DNA of 64,000 bases from contig CAMJPB010000001.1 of assembly GCA_946407815.1 (NCBI GenBank), forward strand, positions 124,001 through 188,000, written 5' to 3'. The notes below the pieces were generated by a model that did no database searches, was not told the DNA's origin, and saw only the letters and a program-made list of their open reading frames with translations. Positions 1 to 8,537 of the stretch are shown in pieces (position 1 is the first letter of the stretch; the number at the start of each line of letters is the position of its first letter). Source of the stretch: an uncultured Caryophanales bacterium (lineage in GTDB: Bacteria > Bacillota_I > Bacilli_A > RFN20 > CAG-826). The translations under genes were made by a program, and so were the position numbers.

Positions 1-1
1 A

Positions 2-2911
2 CTTGCAGTTGCAGGTAAAGATGGCGAATACACTTATAAAGAGTTTAATGAAGCCGCAAATAAGGTAGCTCATGCTTTGCATGATAACAAAGTTGAACTT
101 GGCGATAGAATTGTTATGCTCATGCCTCGACGTGCCTCTGCTTACATCGTAAGAGAAGGTATTATTAAGTCAGGTGGAGCCTTTGTTACAATCGATCCAA
201 AATATCCTGACGATAGAATTGAATACATCATTACAAACTCTGACTCCAAAATAATCATCACAACAAAGGAAATTGAAGAGGAAAAGGAAGACCTCATTAA
301 GAAGACTGGAGTTAAGGTTTTAAGAATTGAAGAAATTCTAAAATCAGATAAAACAACAAATCTAAATCTTGAGATTTCTATGGATTCTCTTGCATATATC
401 ATCTACACCTCAGGTAGCACTGGAAAACCTAAAGGTGTTATGTTGTCCCACAAGAACTTATCGAACTATGTTCTTGATGGCACCAACCTTGCTACAAGGG
501 AATATAAAGTCATTAAAGGAAAGGTTTCTTCATGTTCATTCGCATCATTCTCATTTGATGCTTCCTTACAAGAAGAATGTGTCGTTCTTTCACATGGATA
601 TCAAGCAGTAATTGCAAGTGAAGAAGAAATTGAAAACCCACTTCTTTTATCAGAAACACTTAAGAAATATGGCGTTAATATAATGTTCTTAACCCCATCC
701 TACGTTTCTAACGTATTAGATACACCTGAATTTGTTGAAGCTCTTAAAAACTTCCAAGTTCTTGATATGGGTGGTGAAGCAGTTCCTTATGAACTTGTCG
801 AAAGAATTAGAAAACTTGGCATTAATTGCTTAATTGATAATGGTTATGGACCAACAGAAACCACAATCACATCATCTATGACATTTATCAAAGATAAATA
901 TGTCACAATTGGTACACCGGTTGCTAACACAAAATATTATATTTTGGACAAAGCAGGACATGTTTTACCAATATGCGCGATTGGTGATTTAACAATCGGC
1001 GGTGATAGCGTTGGTATTGGCTACTACAAACTTGAAGAAAAGACTAAAGCTTCATTTATCGAAGTCTTTGGAGAACGTGCTTATCGTTCAGGTGACCTTG
1101 CCAGAATGAATATGGAAGGCAACACCGAATTCTTCGGTAGACTTGATAACCAAATTAAGTTACATGGTTTAAGAATTGAACTCGATGAAATCGAGAATGT
1201 CTGTAATTCCCACCCAGATGTCACTAGATGTGTCATCTTAGTTAAAAATAACGCTGTTGATGGTGACTATTTAGCACTTTACTACACAGCTTCTAAAGAA
1301 GTTTCGAAAGAAGAACTTACAGAGCATATGGCAAAATCACTTACTCCATATATGATTCCAAAGGCCATGATGCAGTTAGATAGAATTCCTTTAACTCCAA
1401 ATGGAAAGATTGATAAGAAAGCTCTTCCTGAGATTGTCACAACTACATCCACAAAGGAGAAAAAAGCTCCTAGAACTAAGTTAGAAAAGGCAATTTGTGC
1501 TATATTTGCTAAAGCACTAGGCGTTGAAAGCGTTGGAGTTGATGAAGATTTCTTTGAACTTGGTGGCACATCCTTAAGTGCTTCTAAAGTCGCAATGCTT
1601 GCATTAAAAGAGAATTTAGCAATTGCTTACAAAGATGTTTTTGAACATTCAACCGCCGAAGAACTCGCTGGAACTATTGAAAAGCCTGAAAGTATTTCAG
1701 AAACAAAAGAAGAAAAGGCTGTTGAAACTAAAGGAAGTAACAAATATCCTGCTCTTGAAAAGAATAAAGTTGAGTTTGTTGATGAAATTTATAAAGAAAG
1801 AGAACTCGGCACAGTTCTTCTTACCGGAGCAACTGGATTCCTTGGAATCCATATCCTAAAAGAACTTATTGATCAAAAGGTAGAAACTTACGTTTTAGTT
1901 AGATCAAAACACATCTCACTTAGAAGTAGACTCTCACTTCTTTTAGAATACTATTTTGATTCGCCTTTTGAAGAAGAACTAGACAGCTTCATTCATATTG
2001 TTGATGGAGATATTGCTGATCCTGACCTAGGCGAAAAACTTAAAGGAATTAAGTTTGACACTTTGATAAATTCAGCCGCTATTGTTAAGCATTTCTCAAA
2101 TGATGATATCATTGAAAGAATTAATGTCGGCGGTGTTAAAAACTTAATCGAGATTGCTTTAGCACATAAAGCAAGAATGATCCAAATTTCAACACTTAGT
2201 GTTGCGGGCGAAAATATTGACCACAAGTTCCCTGATCATTATAAGATGAAAGAATGTGAACTTGATATCGGTCAAGATATTTCTAACAAGTACATTCACT
2301 CTAAATTTATGGCAGAAGAAGCTATGCTCAAAGCCATTGATGAAAGAGGACTTGATGGTAAGATTATCCGTGTCGGTAACTTAATGTCTAGACAAAGTGA
2401 TGGTGAGTTCCAAATCAATTCAATCACAAACGGGTTTATGAGAACTCTTCGAGGTTACTATGCTCTAAATAAGTTCCCTATTTCTGGCTTAGATGATACA
2501 ACTGATTTCTCGCCAATTGATGAAGTAGCTAAAACTATTTTAGTTTTATCAACAGCACCAAAACAGTTTACCCTCTTCCATAGCGCCAACTCTCACCCAG
2601 TTGAAATGGGCGATGTTATGAAGGCGATGAATGACTGTGGTCTAAAGATTGAAAATGTTAAAGAAAAAGACTTTATGGATGCTGTTATTGATGCTGCAAA
2701 TGATGAGGAAAAGAGCAAAAAAGTCTCAGCGCTTATTGCTTATACCTCACAAGACTCTCATACCCATTCATATATTTTGACCGATAATAGTTTTTCTATT
2801 AAGGCATTATATAGACTTGGATATAAGTGGCCAATTACCGACCAAGAGTATCTTGAAAAAGCCATCAAATCATTAATTGGACTCGAATTCTTTGAAAGGA
2901 ATGATGATTAA
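2..2911 (+). CDS. NRPS-like synthetase: adenylation, carrier and thioester-reductase domains (5' end outside window)
   Basis: The reading frame is open from base 2, so the N-terminus lies upstream; an internal TTG at 77 is not a credible start. Numbering visible residues, the adenylation domain has YTSGSTGKPKGV near 135, NGYGPTE, YRSGDLARM and NGKIDKKALP near 466. A carrier domain follows with GGTSLSAS near 520, whose Ser would carry phosphopantetheine. A thioester-reductase domain ends the protein, with TGATGFLG near 608 and a YIHSK catalytic Tyr/Lys pair near 763. FDAS contains the Asp that normally contacts the alpha-amino group, so an amino acid substrate is likely. Reductive release would give an aldehyde or alcohol. 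The stop overlaps the next start (TAATG), so it is coupled to the MATE gene. No condensation domain is seen in the visible part. Confidence 0.9.
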   Translation, partial: LAVAGKDGEYTYKEFNEAANKVAHALHDNKVELGDRIVMLMPRRASAYIVREGIIKSGGAFVTIDPKYPDDRIEYIITNSDSKIIITTKEIEEEKEDLIKKTGVKVLRIEEILKSDKTTNLNLEISMDSLAYIIYTSGSTGKPKGVMLSHKNLSNYVLDGTNLATREYKVIKGKVSSCSFASFSFDASLQEECVVLSHGYQAVIASEEEIENPLLLSETLKKYGVNIMFLTPSYVSNVLDTPEFVEALKNFQVLDMGGEAVPYELVERIRKLGINCLIDNGYGPTETTITSSMTFIKDKYVTIGTPVANTKYYILDKAGHVLPICAIGDLTIGGDSVGIGYYKLEEKTKASFIEVFGERAYRSGDLARMNMEGNTEFFGRLDNQIKLHGLRIELDEIENVCNSHPDVTRCVILVKNNAVDGDYLALYYTASKEVSKEELTEHMAKSLTPYMIPKAMMQLDRIPLTPNGKIDKKALPEIVTTTSTKEKKAPRTKLEKAICAIFAKALGVESVGVDEDFFELGGTSLSASKVAMLALKENLAIAYKDVFEHSTAEELAGTIEKPESISETKEEKAVETKGSNKYPALEKNKVEFVDEIYKERELGTVLLTGATGFLGIHILKELIDQKVETYVLVRSKHISLRSRLSLLLEYYFDSPFEEELDSFIHIVDGDIADPDLGEKLKGIKFDTLINSAAIVKHFSNDDIIERINVGGVKNLIEIALAHKARMIQISTLSVAGENIDHKFPDHYKMKECELDIGQDISNKYIHSKFMAEEAMLKAIDERGLDGKIIRVGNLMSRQSDGEFQINSITNGFMRTLRGYYALNKFPISGLDDTTDFSPIDEVAKTILVLSTAPKQFTLFHSANSHPVEMGDVMKAMNDCGLKIENVKEKDFMDAVIDAANDEEKSKKVSALIAYTSQDSHTHSYILTDNSFSIKALYRLGYKWPITDQEYLEKAIKSLIGLEFFERNDD

Positions 2912-4680
2912 TGCTTCAACGTAACTCAAAGTTGATGACCAAAAAAATGATTCAGTATCTGATTCCATCAATACTGATGATCTTTGCTATGCAATTTGGG
3001 TCACTTTTAGATGGCATTTTTGTTGGAAATTTAATCGGAAATGACGCTCTGACTGCGACATCGTTAGTATTGCCAATACTTTTTGTTGTGCAACTTCCGG
3101 GTTTTGCATTAGGCACAGGCGGGTCAATAGTTGTTGCTAATTTGCTTGGGAAGCGCGAAGTATCAAAAGCTAAAACAACATTTTCCTTATGTATGATTTT
3201 AGCAGTAGGAATTTCTTTAGTTTTTGCTATACTTTCCTTCTTTGTATCTGAGCCTTTAGCAGCTTTATATTGCCCTGCAGAGTTCAAAGAACTCGGACGA
3301 CAATATATCTTCATTTATATGGTGACTGACCCAGTTATTGGATTTGCTTTAGCACTGGCTTGTTTTGTTGGCGTTGATAATAATCCACGTTTAGCAGCTG
3401 GAATGTATATTGTTGCAAATGCAGTTAAAGTTTTAACTGAATTTATATTTATTAAATATCTTAGCATGGGTGTTTATGGTGCCGCTCTTTCTACAGTCGT
3501 TGGTTATGCTTTTGGTTCGCTTTTAATTATCCTTTACATCTTCTCAAAAAGAAGATTGCTCTCCTTTACCCTTCATTTTGAGGCAAGTAAAGAAGTTATG
3601 GGAAGTTCACTTAAAGCATCATCTTCAACTGCTTTCAACCTTGCTCTTACTGCAATTCAAATGTCGGTTTGTAACATCTTTATTTCTCGACTTATTGACC
3701 CATCCTCAGCAGATATTTTAATTTTTGGTGTAATGGCAAATATGATGTTTGTATTTGACCTACTACTTGGCGGAGTAATCCAAGTTATTCCAAATATTTG
3801 TGGCGTCCTTTATGGAGAAAAAGATTACTATGGCTTAAGGAAGATTGTAAAACAGTTATATTTTATTAATATAATTGTAACGGTAATAGTGGCACTTATA
3901 TTATTCTTATTCCCAGCATTTTACTGTCGAATCTTTGGTTTTGATGCATCCGTTGCCCCTCAGCAAATTAATCTTTATGTCAGGATTTTTGTATTCGCAT
4001 TTATTCCTTATGAGATTAGCAAATTTAACCAAATGTATTACCCGACCATCGAAAAGAATATGCCTGCTTACATTACTGTTTTCTGTCGTGGAGCAATTTT
4101 AATGATCCCTCTTTCTTTAATTTTATTAAGTTCATTCGGATTAACAGGTTATTATATTGGCCAATTAGCGGCAGAATTAGGAACAGTTTTACTAACGTAT
4201 CTTTTCATTTTCATTTATTCAAAGAAAAAAGGTTTGAAGAATCAAGGTCTATTTATGATTCCTTCCTATAAGAGCATTGATAAGTATGATGTCACTGTGA
4301 ATAATGACCCTAAAAATGCCTCAATTTTATCTGAGGAAGTAGAATCTTATGCTTTAAAGCATAATGTCGATGCTAGAGACGCAGCTATGATTGCATTAGG
4401 AGCAGAAGAAATGGCCTCAAATATTATCAGTTACGGTTATAAAATGAAGCATCATCATTACTACATTGATGTTACACTTAAGATTGTTGATAATAAGTTA
4501 ATTTTAACTTTAAAAGATGATGGAATAGTCTTTGATCCAACTCAGTACAAGGAAGAAGAAGCAGAGTTTTCTACTTCTGGAATCTTGCTTGTTAAAAACA
4601 TTGTGGATAAAATCTCTTATACAAGAGTTTTGAATACAAATAACACTTCGATAGAGATCTATTTGAAAGGAGCTAAATAG
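2911..4680 (+). CDS. MATE-family exporter fused to a C-terminal HATPase (RsbW-like) domain
   Basis: Residues 1 to about 440 form a MATE-type polytopic transporter: it starts with basic residues, then a hydrophobic helix and GSLLDGIFVGNLIGNDAL, followed by about twelve membrane segments. Residues from about 460 form a soluble GHKL ATPase domain of the anti-sigma kinase type, with an N-box (EEMASNIISYGY near 499), a G1-like LKDDGIVFDP and a G2-like SGILLVKNIVD. Typical MATE proteins end after about 450 residues, so the kinase domain is a real addition. The neighbours are a STAS protein (the usual kinase substrate) and a PP2C phosphatase. I infer that transport is coupled to the phosphorylation state of the STAS partner. 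Cargo is unknown; the product of the upstream synthetase is an obvious candidate. Confidence 0.88.
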   Translation: MLQRNSKLMTKKMIQYLIPSILMIFAMQFGSLLDGIFVGNLIGNDALTATSLVLPILFVVQLPGFALGTGGSIVVANLLGKREVSKAKTTFSLCMILAVGISLVFAILSFFVSEPLAALYCPAEFKELGRQYIFIYMVTDPVIGFALALACFVGVDNNPRLAAGMYIVANAVKVLTEFIFIKYLSMGVYGAALSTVVGYAFGSLLIILYIFSKRRLLSFTLHFEASKEVMGSSLKASSSTAFNLALTAIQMSVCNIFISRLIDPSSADILIFGVMANMMFVFDLLLGGVIQVIPNICGVLYGEKDYYGLRKIVKQLYFINIIVTVIVALILFLFPAFYCRIFGFDASVAPQQINLYVRIFVFAFIPYEISKFNQMYYPTIEKNMPAYITVFCRGAILMIPLSLILLSSFGLTGYYIGQLAAELGTVLLTYLFIFIYSKKKGLKNQGLFMIPSYKSIDKYDVTVNNDPKNASILSEEVESYALKHNVDARDAAMIALGAEEMASNIISYGYKMKHHHYYIDVTLKIVDNKLILTLKDDGIVFDPTQYKEEEAEFSTSGILLVKNIVDKISYTRVLNTNNTSIEIYLKGAK

Positions 4681-4682
4681 AT

Positions 4683-4982
4683 ATGGAAATCAAAACAAGA
4701 GAAGAAAATGGTACATTAATTATCGAACTTGAAGGAAGACTTGATACAGTCACATCCCAAGAGCTCGCTAATGCTTTACCTATTGAAAAAAGAAGAAATC
4801 TTGATATTGATTTAAACTTTGAGAAACTTCAATACGTTTCTTCCGCAGGACTAAGACTTTTAGTCGCATTTAAAAAGGAAGCTCAAGCCACAAATAACAA
4901 GATGGTTATTCGTAACATTAATGCTGTTGTTAAAGAAATCTTTAGTGTTACTGGTTTTGATAAGATTTTAAAAATTATCTAA
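4683..4982 (+). CDS. STAS-domain anti-sigma-factor antagonist-like protein
   Basis: A 99-residue single STAS domain of SpoIIAA/RsbV size. The segment YVSSAGLRLL carries the Ser-Ser-Ala-Gly loop in which the family's phosphorylatable serine sits. In known partner-switching systems a HATPase kinase phosphorylates this serine and a PP2C phosphatase removes it. Both enzyme types flank this gene, 2 bp upstream and 6 bp downstream. No sigma factor lies in the visible operon, so its effect is probably on the two HATPase-bearing membrane proteins rather than on transcription. That last point is inference. Confidence 0.88.
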   Translation: MEIKTREENGTLIIELEGRLDTVTSQELANALPIEKRRNLDIDLNFEKLQYVSSAGLRLLVAFKKEAQATNNKMVIRNINAVVKEIFSVTGFDKILKII

Positions 4983-4988
4983 AAACAT

Positions 4989-7091
4989 ATGGCTAAGAAG
5001 AGATTTGGCTTATTAAGTAAAATTATTTTACTTACCGGACTACTTACTGTCACAACAGTGTCCGCTTCTTTAGCAATCTCTTCTGGAATATCTTATTCCA
5101 ACAACAAAAAGACATTCGTAAGTGACTGCGCTCAAGCAACTGAGAATATTGAGTCTATTTTTTCTAACAATAAAGACCAAACTTCTGAAATTATGTCTAT
5201 CCTTTACACTCGTTACAATAGTGTGAGAAACGGTTTTGATAGCTTAAATCAAGAAGAACTAGATTCATATCAGAAAGATATGCGTATCGCTTTATTTGAT
5301 CCTCCAGAAGGTTCTTTAGGTATGGATTTACATAAAGCCTTGAGAAAAGCTTTTTATTCTGAGTCTTTAGCAAGAGTCCAACAACTTTGTTCAACATATC
5401 AAATCCCATATTCATCATTAGGTTTATATGATTTGAAATTTGATAGATTAATTATTGTTTTTAATTCCGATTTAGAAATGGAAGATAATCTTTCTACTAT
5501 TGGTTTAGCGGACACTGATGTGGATGAATATGATAGAGAATTTTGCAAATCGGATGAAACTGCTAAATCAGTCACAACAAAGGATAAATTATTTACATAT
5601 CATATCGTTAACGTACCTTTAATTGACGATGATTTTAAGATTATAATTCGCGGTGAATATAGTTTTGCCGAATTCCAGAAGGAATTTCGTAGTCAACTAC
5701 TTACTGAATTACTTATTACTTTTGCTTCAGCAATAGTCCTCGTTGCTATTTATGCCCTTTTAGCGAAACTGTTTGTTCTAAGAAATGTTTCAAGACTCAT
5801 GCTTTCTACCGATCAATTCGTTGATAAGATGAAAAATGAGGAAAAACTAGAGATTGTTGACGCAAACGTTAATACTCATGATGAAATTAAAGACTTGTCT
5901 GACAAATTTAATGTCATGCAAGAACAAATCATTAGCTATGTTGATAAAATCAAAAAAGCTAAAGATAAAGAACAAGCTATAAATGCTGAAATTAATGTCG
6001 CAAGTAAGATTCAAATTGAATCTTTACCAGCTCAAACTTTCTTTGAAAAAGATATTGAACTTAGAGCTTTTATTAAACCTGCAAAAGGTGTCGGTGGAGA
6101 CTTTTATGATTATTTCTTTATTGATGAAGATCATTTAGCAGTTACAATCGCTGATGTTTCCGGAAAAGGCATTCCAGCATCATTATTTATGATGCGCTCC
6201 AAAGAATCTATCCAAAGTGTATCTAAACAAGAGAAAGATTTAGCAAAAGTCTTCCAAAGTATTAATAATTCGCTTTGCATGAACAATAAAGAAGGATTCT
6301 TTGTAACTTGTTTCCTTGGTGTTTTAGATTTAAAAACAAAGGAATTTAACTATGTTTCCGCTGGTCATGAACGTCCATTTATTCGTAGAAATAGTAAGTG
6401 GGAAAGATTAAATGTTGAATCTAACTTTGTTCTTGGTATTGAAGAGGACTTTGAATATATCTCACAAAAAATTAAGCTTCAAAAAGGCGAAGCGATTGTT
6501 TTATACACGGATGGATTAAATGAAGCCATTAATAGTGATAAAGAAGAATTTTCTTACGAAAGAATCAAAGATTCTTTAGCGAAAGTGAATGAAGTTAGTA
6601 GCTTCATCCCTAGCGCAATTAATGATCTAGAAAGTTTTATTGGGCAAGAAGAACAATTTGATGACATTACTATGCTAGCGTTTGAGATTAAAAAAGATGC
6701 TGTTTCATATTCTTATTTAAATCCAACTTATGATGACATTACCGATTTAACTGAAAAAGTTAATAAAAATTTAAAGCATTTAGATGAGAATACACTTAGC
6801 AAAATTGGTGTAGTTATTGATGAAGCAATGAACAACATCATTTCCTATGGTCAAACTAAAGCTTATAAATCTTTAGAAGTTATTATTGAGAAAGATAAAG
6901 ACTCATCAACTTTAATATTTATTGATAACTCCCACCCATTTAATCCGCTTTTAAAAGAAAAACGAACAGTCCAAGAAAATATGGAACAAGGCATTATTGG
7001 TGGACTTGGTATTTCCATTATTAAAAGTATTAGCAAAGAAACTGAATATGTTTACGCAAATAACAAGAACATTTTGCGTATAAAATTCTAA
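4989..7091 (+). CDS. Membrane PP2C (SpoIIE/RsbU-type) phosphatase with sensor region and C-terminal HATPase domain
   Basis: Layout: transmembrane helix at residues 9-33, an extracytoplasmic region of about 200 residues, a second helix near 237-262, a HAMP-like linker, a PP2C domain and a C-terminal HATPase domain. The phosphatase carries GGDFYDYF near 366, DVSGKGIPAS and EEQFDDITML, which supply the metal-binding acidic residues. The C-terminal domain has the N-box VIDEAMNNIISYG near 608 and IDNSHPFNPL. This joins RsbU-like and RsbW-like activities in one protein with an external sensor. It most likely dephosphorylates the STAS protein encoded just upstream. The ligand of the external domain cannot be read from the sequence. 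Last gene of the operon; a terminator follows but is interrupted by an IS element. Confidence 0.9.
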   Translation: MAKKRFGLLSKIILLTGLLTVTTVSASLAISSGISYSNNKKTFVSDCAQATENIESIFSNNKDQTSEIMSILYTRYNSVRNGFDSLNQEELDSYQKDMRIALFDPPEGSLGMDLHKALRKAFYSESLARVQQLCSTYQIPYSSLGLYDLKFDRLIIVFNSDLEMEDNLSTIGLADTDVDEYDREFCKSDETAKSVTTKDKLFTYHIVNVPLIDDDFKIIIRGEYSFAEFQKEFRSQLLTELLITFASAIVLVAIYALLAKLFVLRNVSRLMLSTDQFVDKMKNEEKLEIVDANVNTHDEIKDLSDKFNVMQEQIISYVDKIKKAKDKEQAINAEINVASKIQIESLPAQTFFEKDIELRAFIKPAKGVGGDFYDYFFIDEDHLAVTIADVSGKGIPASLFMMRSKESIQSVSKQEKDLAKVFQSINNSLCMNNKEGFFVTCFLGVLDLKTKEFNYVSAGHERPFIRRNSKWERLNVESNFVLGIEEDFEYISQKIKLQKGEAIVLYTDGLNEAINSDKEEFSYERIKDSLAKVNEVSSFIPSAINDLESFIGQEEQFDDITMLAFEIKKDAVSYSYLNPTYDDITDLTEKVNKNLKHLDENTLSKIGVVIDEAMNNIISYGQTKAYKSLEVIIEKDKDSSTLIFIDNSHPFNPLLKEKRTVQENMEQGIIGGLGISIIKSISKETEYVYANNKNILRIKF

Positions 7092-7144
7092 AATAGTGGT
7101 GATTTCTAGGGGATTTTCATTTATTAACCGTTAAAAGACTAAGA

Positions 7145-7163
7145 AAAAAAGGCCTAATGAACT
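7145..7163. terminator. Left arm of a bidirectional terminator split by the IS element
   Basis: An A-run followed by GGCCTAATGAACT, which pairs with AGTTCATAAGGCC plus a T-run at 8520-8537 with a single mismatch. Without the intervening element these would form one hairpin serving the plus-strand phosphatase gene and the minus-strand DUF2188 gene, which converge here. Confidence 0.7.
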
Positions 7164-7195
7164 AGTCAACAAAAAGTAGACAGCCAAAAAAAGCA

Positions 7196-8041
7196 TCAAT
7201 ACCCCATGTCAGATTTATACTGATGTGGGGTTTTGTATTTCAAACAATACATTGGACGCTCATGATTATAATAATTTATATATTTTTTTATCAGCGATAA
7301 AACATCGTCACATTTCTGTAAATTAAAATCGATAAACAATTCATCTTTAATCCAACCATTAAGAGATTCGTCTATTGGATTGTCCGTCGGAGTTCCTGCT
7401 CGAGACATTGAATGAATAATGCTATTATTAATTAGAAGCTTATTAAAGGCTTCAGAAGAATAAACCGCACCCTGATCTGTATGCAAAGTAGATGAGTTGG
7501 TTTGTTCTTTTTCTTTTAAAAGCCCGATAACTTGTTCTAATCCTTCAAAATATGGTTTTATATCACCTTTTCGATCAGTTAATCCAAAGCCCACAATTTC
7601 ACGGTTGAATGTATCAAAATATAATGTTAGTTCGTAATAGATTCCTTTTGAATAGAATGCCGTCATATCAGATACGATAATTTCTAATGGTTTAGAAGCG
7701 TTCCAGTTATTCCATATGAGATTTGGATAAATGTAACTACTCTCGCCAGGTTTCTTATATTTATAATGCTTTGATTCGCACACAACTCCAGCATATTTCC
7801 TACATCGATATATGTATTCTGGAGACATAATCACGCCATCGTTTTTCTTCAGGTAAGCCGCTAACCAACGATAACCATGGGCTTTATGTTTGTTAGACTG
7901 CTCTTTGATATATTCGACATCTTTCATTCTTTGGATATGTCTTGCTGATGGATGAGATTTTCGAAATTTCCATTTATAATATCCACTTCGATTTATATCC
8001 ATAACATTGCATAGCAATGAAATAGGATATTGTTTTGACAA
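7196..8041 (-). CDS. IS3-family transposase OrfB (DDE integrase domain)
   Basis: A 281-residue rve-type integrase. The DDE residues are visible in SDMTAFYS, HTDQGAVYSS and NPIDESLNGWIKDE, followed by the conserved INYYNHERP segment. An N-terminal helical region (INRSGYYKW) matches OrfB proteins. The listed start is a TTG at 8041, but the frame stays open upstream to the A6G slippery site at 8086-8092 (reading FKKGIRYYQRLEYEVLEEL), so the natural product is probably an OrfAB fusion made by -1 frameshifting. Confidence 0.93.
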   Translation of the reverse strand: MSKQYPISLLCNVMDINRSGYYKWKFRKSHPSARHIQRMKDVEYIKEQSNKHKAHGYRWLAAYLKKNDGVIMSPEYIYRCRKYAGVVCESKHYKYKKPGESSYIYPNLIWNNWNASKPLEIIVSDMTAFYSKGIYYELTLYFDTFNREIVGFGLTDRKGDIKPYFEGLEQVIGLLKEKEQTNSSTLHTDQGAVYSSEAFNKLLINNSIIHSMSRAGTPTDNPIDESLNGWIKDELFIDFNLQKCDDVLSLIKKYINYYNHERPMYCLKYKTPHQYKSDMGY

Positions 8042-8046
8042 TTCTT

Positions 8047-8442
8047 CTAAGACTTCGTATTCAAGTCGTTGATAGTAACGTATTCCTTTTTTGAACCAAC
8101 TCCTTTCACTTGGTACCCTTTTTTTAATCGGGCAACCTCGACTTTTAATTTAAGATTTTCTAACTCAAGTTCTTCTTCTCTAGTTTTGTTTTTCTTGTTT
8201 TGCAAAGAGCTATACGGATTGCCTTTTCCTGGATGCTTTTTTCGACCTGTTTTACTTCTTAAACCTGCGATTCCATATTTGCGATAATTTTTTATCCAAA
8301 GTGTGAAACCGCCACGACTTATTCCATACTTATCTGCCGTCTTTCTATAAGATGGACATTTGTCATTAAAATATTCAAGGACGATTGCTTCCTTTTCCTT
8401 TGGCGACCGCATATTGTTTTTTGTTCCTCTAGGTCTGCCCAT
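8047..8442 (-). CDS. IS3-family transposase OrfA (helix-turn-helix, leucine zipper)
   Basis: Start chosen at the ATG at 8442, preceded by AAAGGAG at good spacing; an upstream in-frame TTG at 8460 would lie before that ribosome site. The product has a helix-turn-helix (YRKTADKYGISRGGFTLWIKNY) of the IS150/insJ type and a C-terminal acidic and leucine-rich coiled coil (EEELELENLKLKVEVARL). It binds the IS ends. The slippery heptamer A AAA AAG at 8092-8086 is in the correct zero frame (tcA AAA AAG) a dozen codons before its stop. Confidence 0.9.
   Translation of the reverse strand: MGRPRGTKNNMRSPKEKEAIVLEYFNDKCPSYRKTADKYGISRGGFTLWIKNYRKYGIAGLRSKTGRKKHPGKGNPYSSLQNKKNKTREEELELENLKLKVEVARLKKGYQVKGVGSKKEYVTINDLNTKS
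8086..8092 (-). promoter_or_regulatory. Programmed -1 ribosomal frameshift site (A AAA AAG)
   Basis: On the minus strand the orfA frame reads tcA AAA AAG. A -1 slip gives AAA AAA G and continues in the orfB frame without a stop to the TTG at 8041 and beyond. A AAA AAG is the classic IS3-family slip site. No stimulatory structure was evaluated. Confidence 0.75.
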
Positions 8443-8519
8443 TTTTATTCTCCTTTTCAATAGAATAGCAAAGAAAAAAGTGGACGGTTCATTTTTTCCT
8501 TGTCCACTTTTATGCTAGC

Positions 8520-8537
8520 AGTTCATAAGGCCTTTTT
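8520..8537. terminator. Right arm of the IS-split bidirectional terminator
   Basis: AGTTCATAAGGCC followed by T5, directly next to the stop codon of the minus-strand DUF2188 gene. It complements the arm at 7145-7163. Confidence 0.7.

Larger units (their letters stand above)
7163..8520 (-). mobile_element. IS3-family (IS150-type) insertion sequence
   Basis: About 1.36 kb, containing overlapping-frame orfA and orfB on the minus strand. The ends form an imperfect inverted repeat: the left end has AAAAAGTAGACA at 7171-7182, the right end on the reverse strand has TAAAAGTGGACA. The right tip begins TG as expected for the family; the left tip reads TA. No convincing target-site duplication is visible, so the exact ends may be off by a few bases. 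Both ORFs are intact, so the element may be active. It lies in the loop of a terminator hairpin. Confidence 0.85.

Noticed and set aside
2952-3314. 120-codon minus-strand ORF inside the MATE gene
   Set aside because: It is an antisense shadow of a clearly coding frame, with no start signals or domain.
7164-8519. Exact target-site duplication for the IS
   Set aside because: Candidate 3-4 bp repeats at the ends do not match; the flank similarity is an inverted, not direct, repeat.
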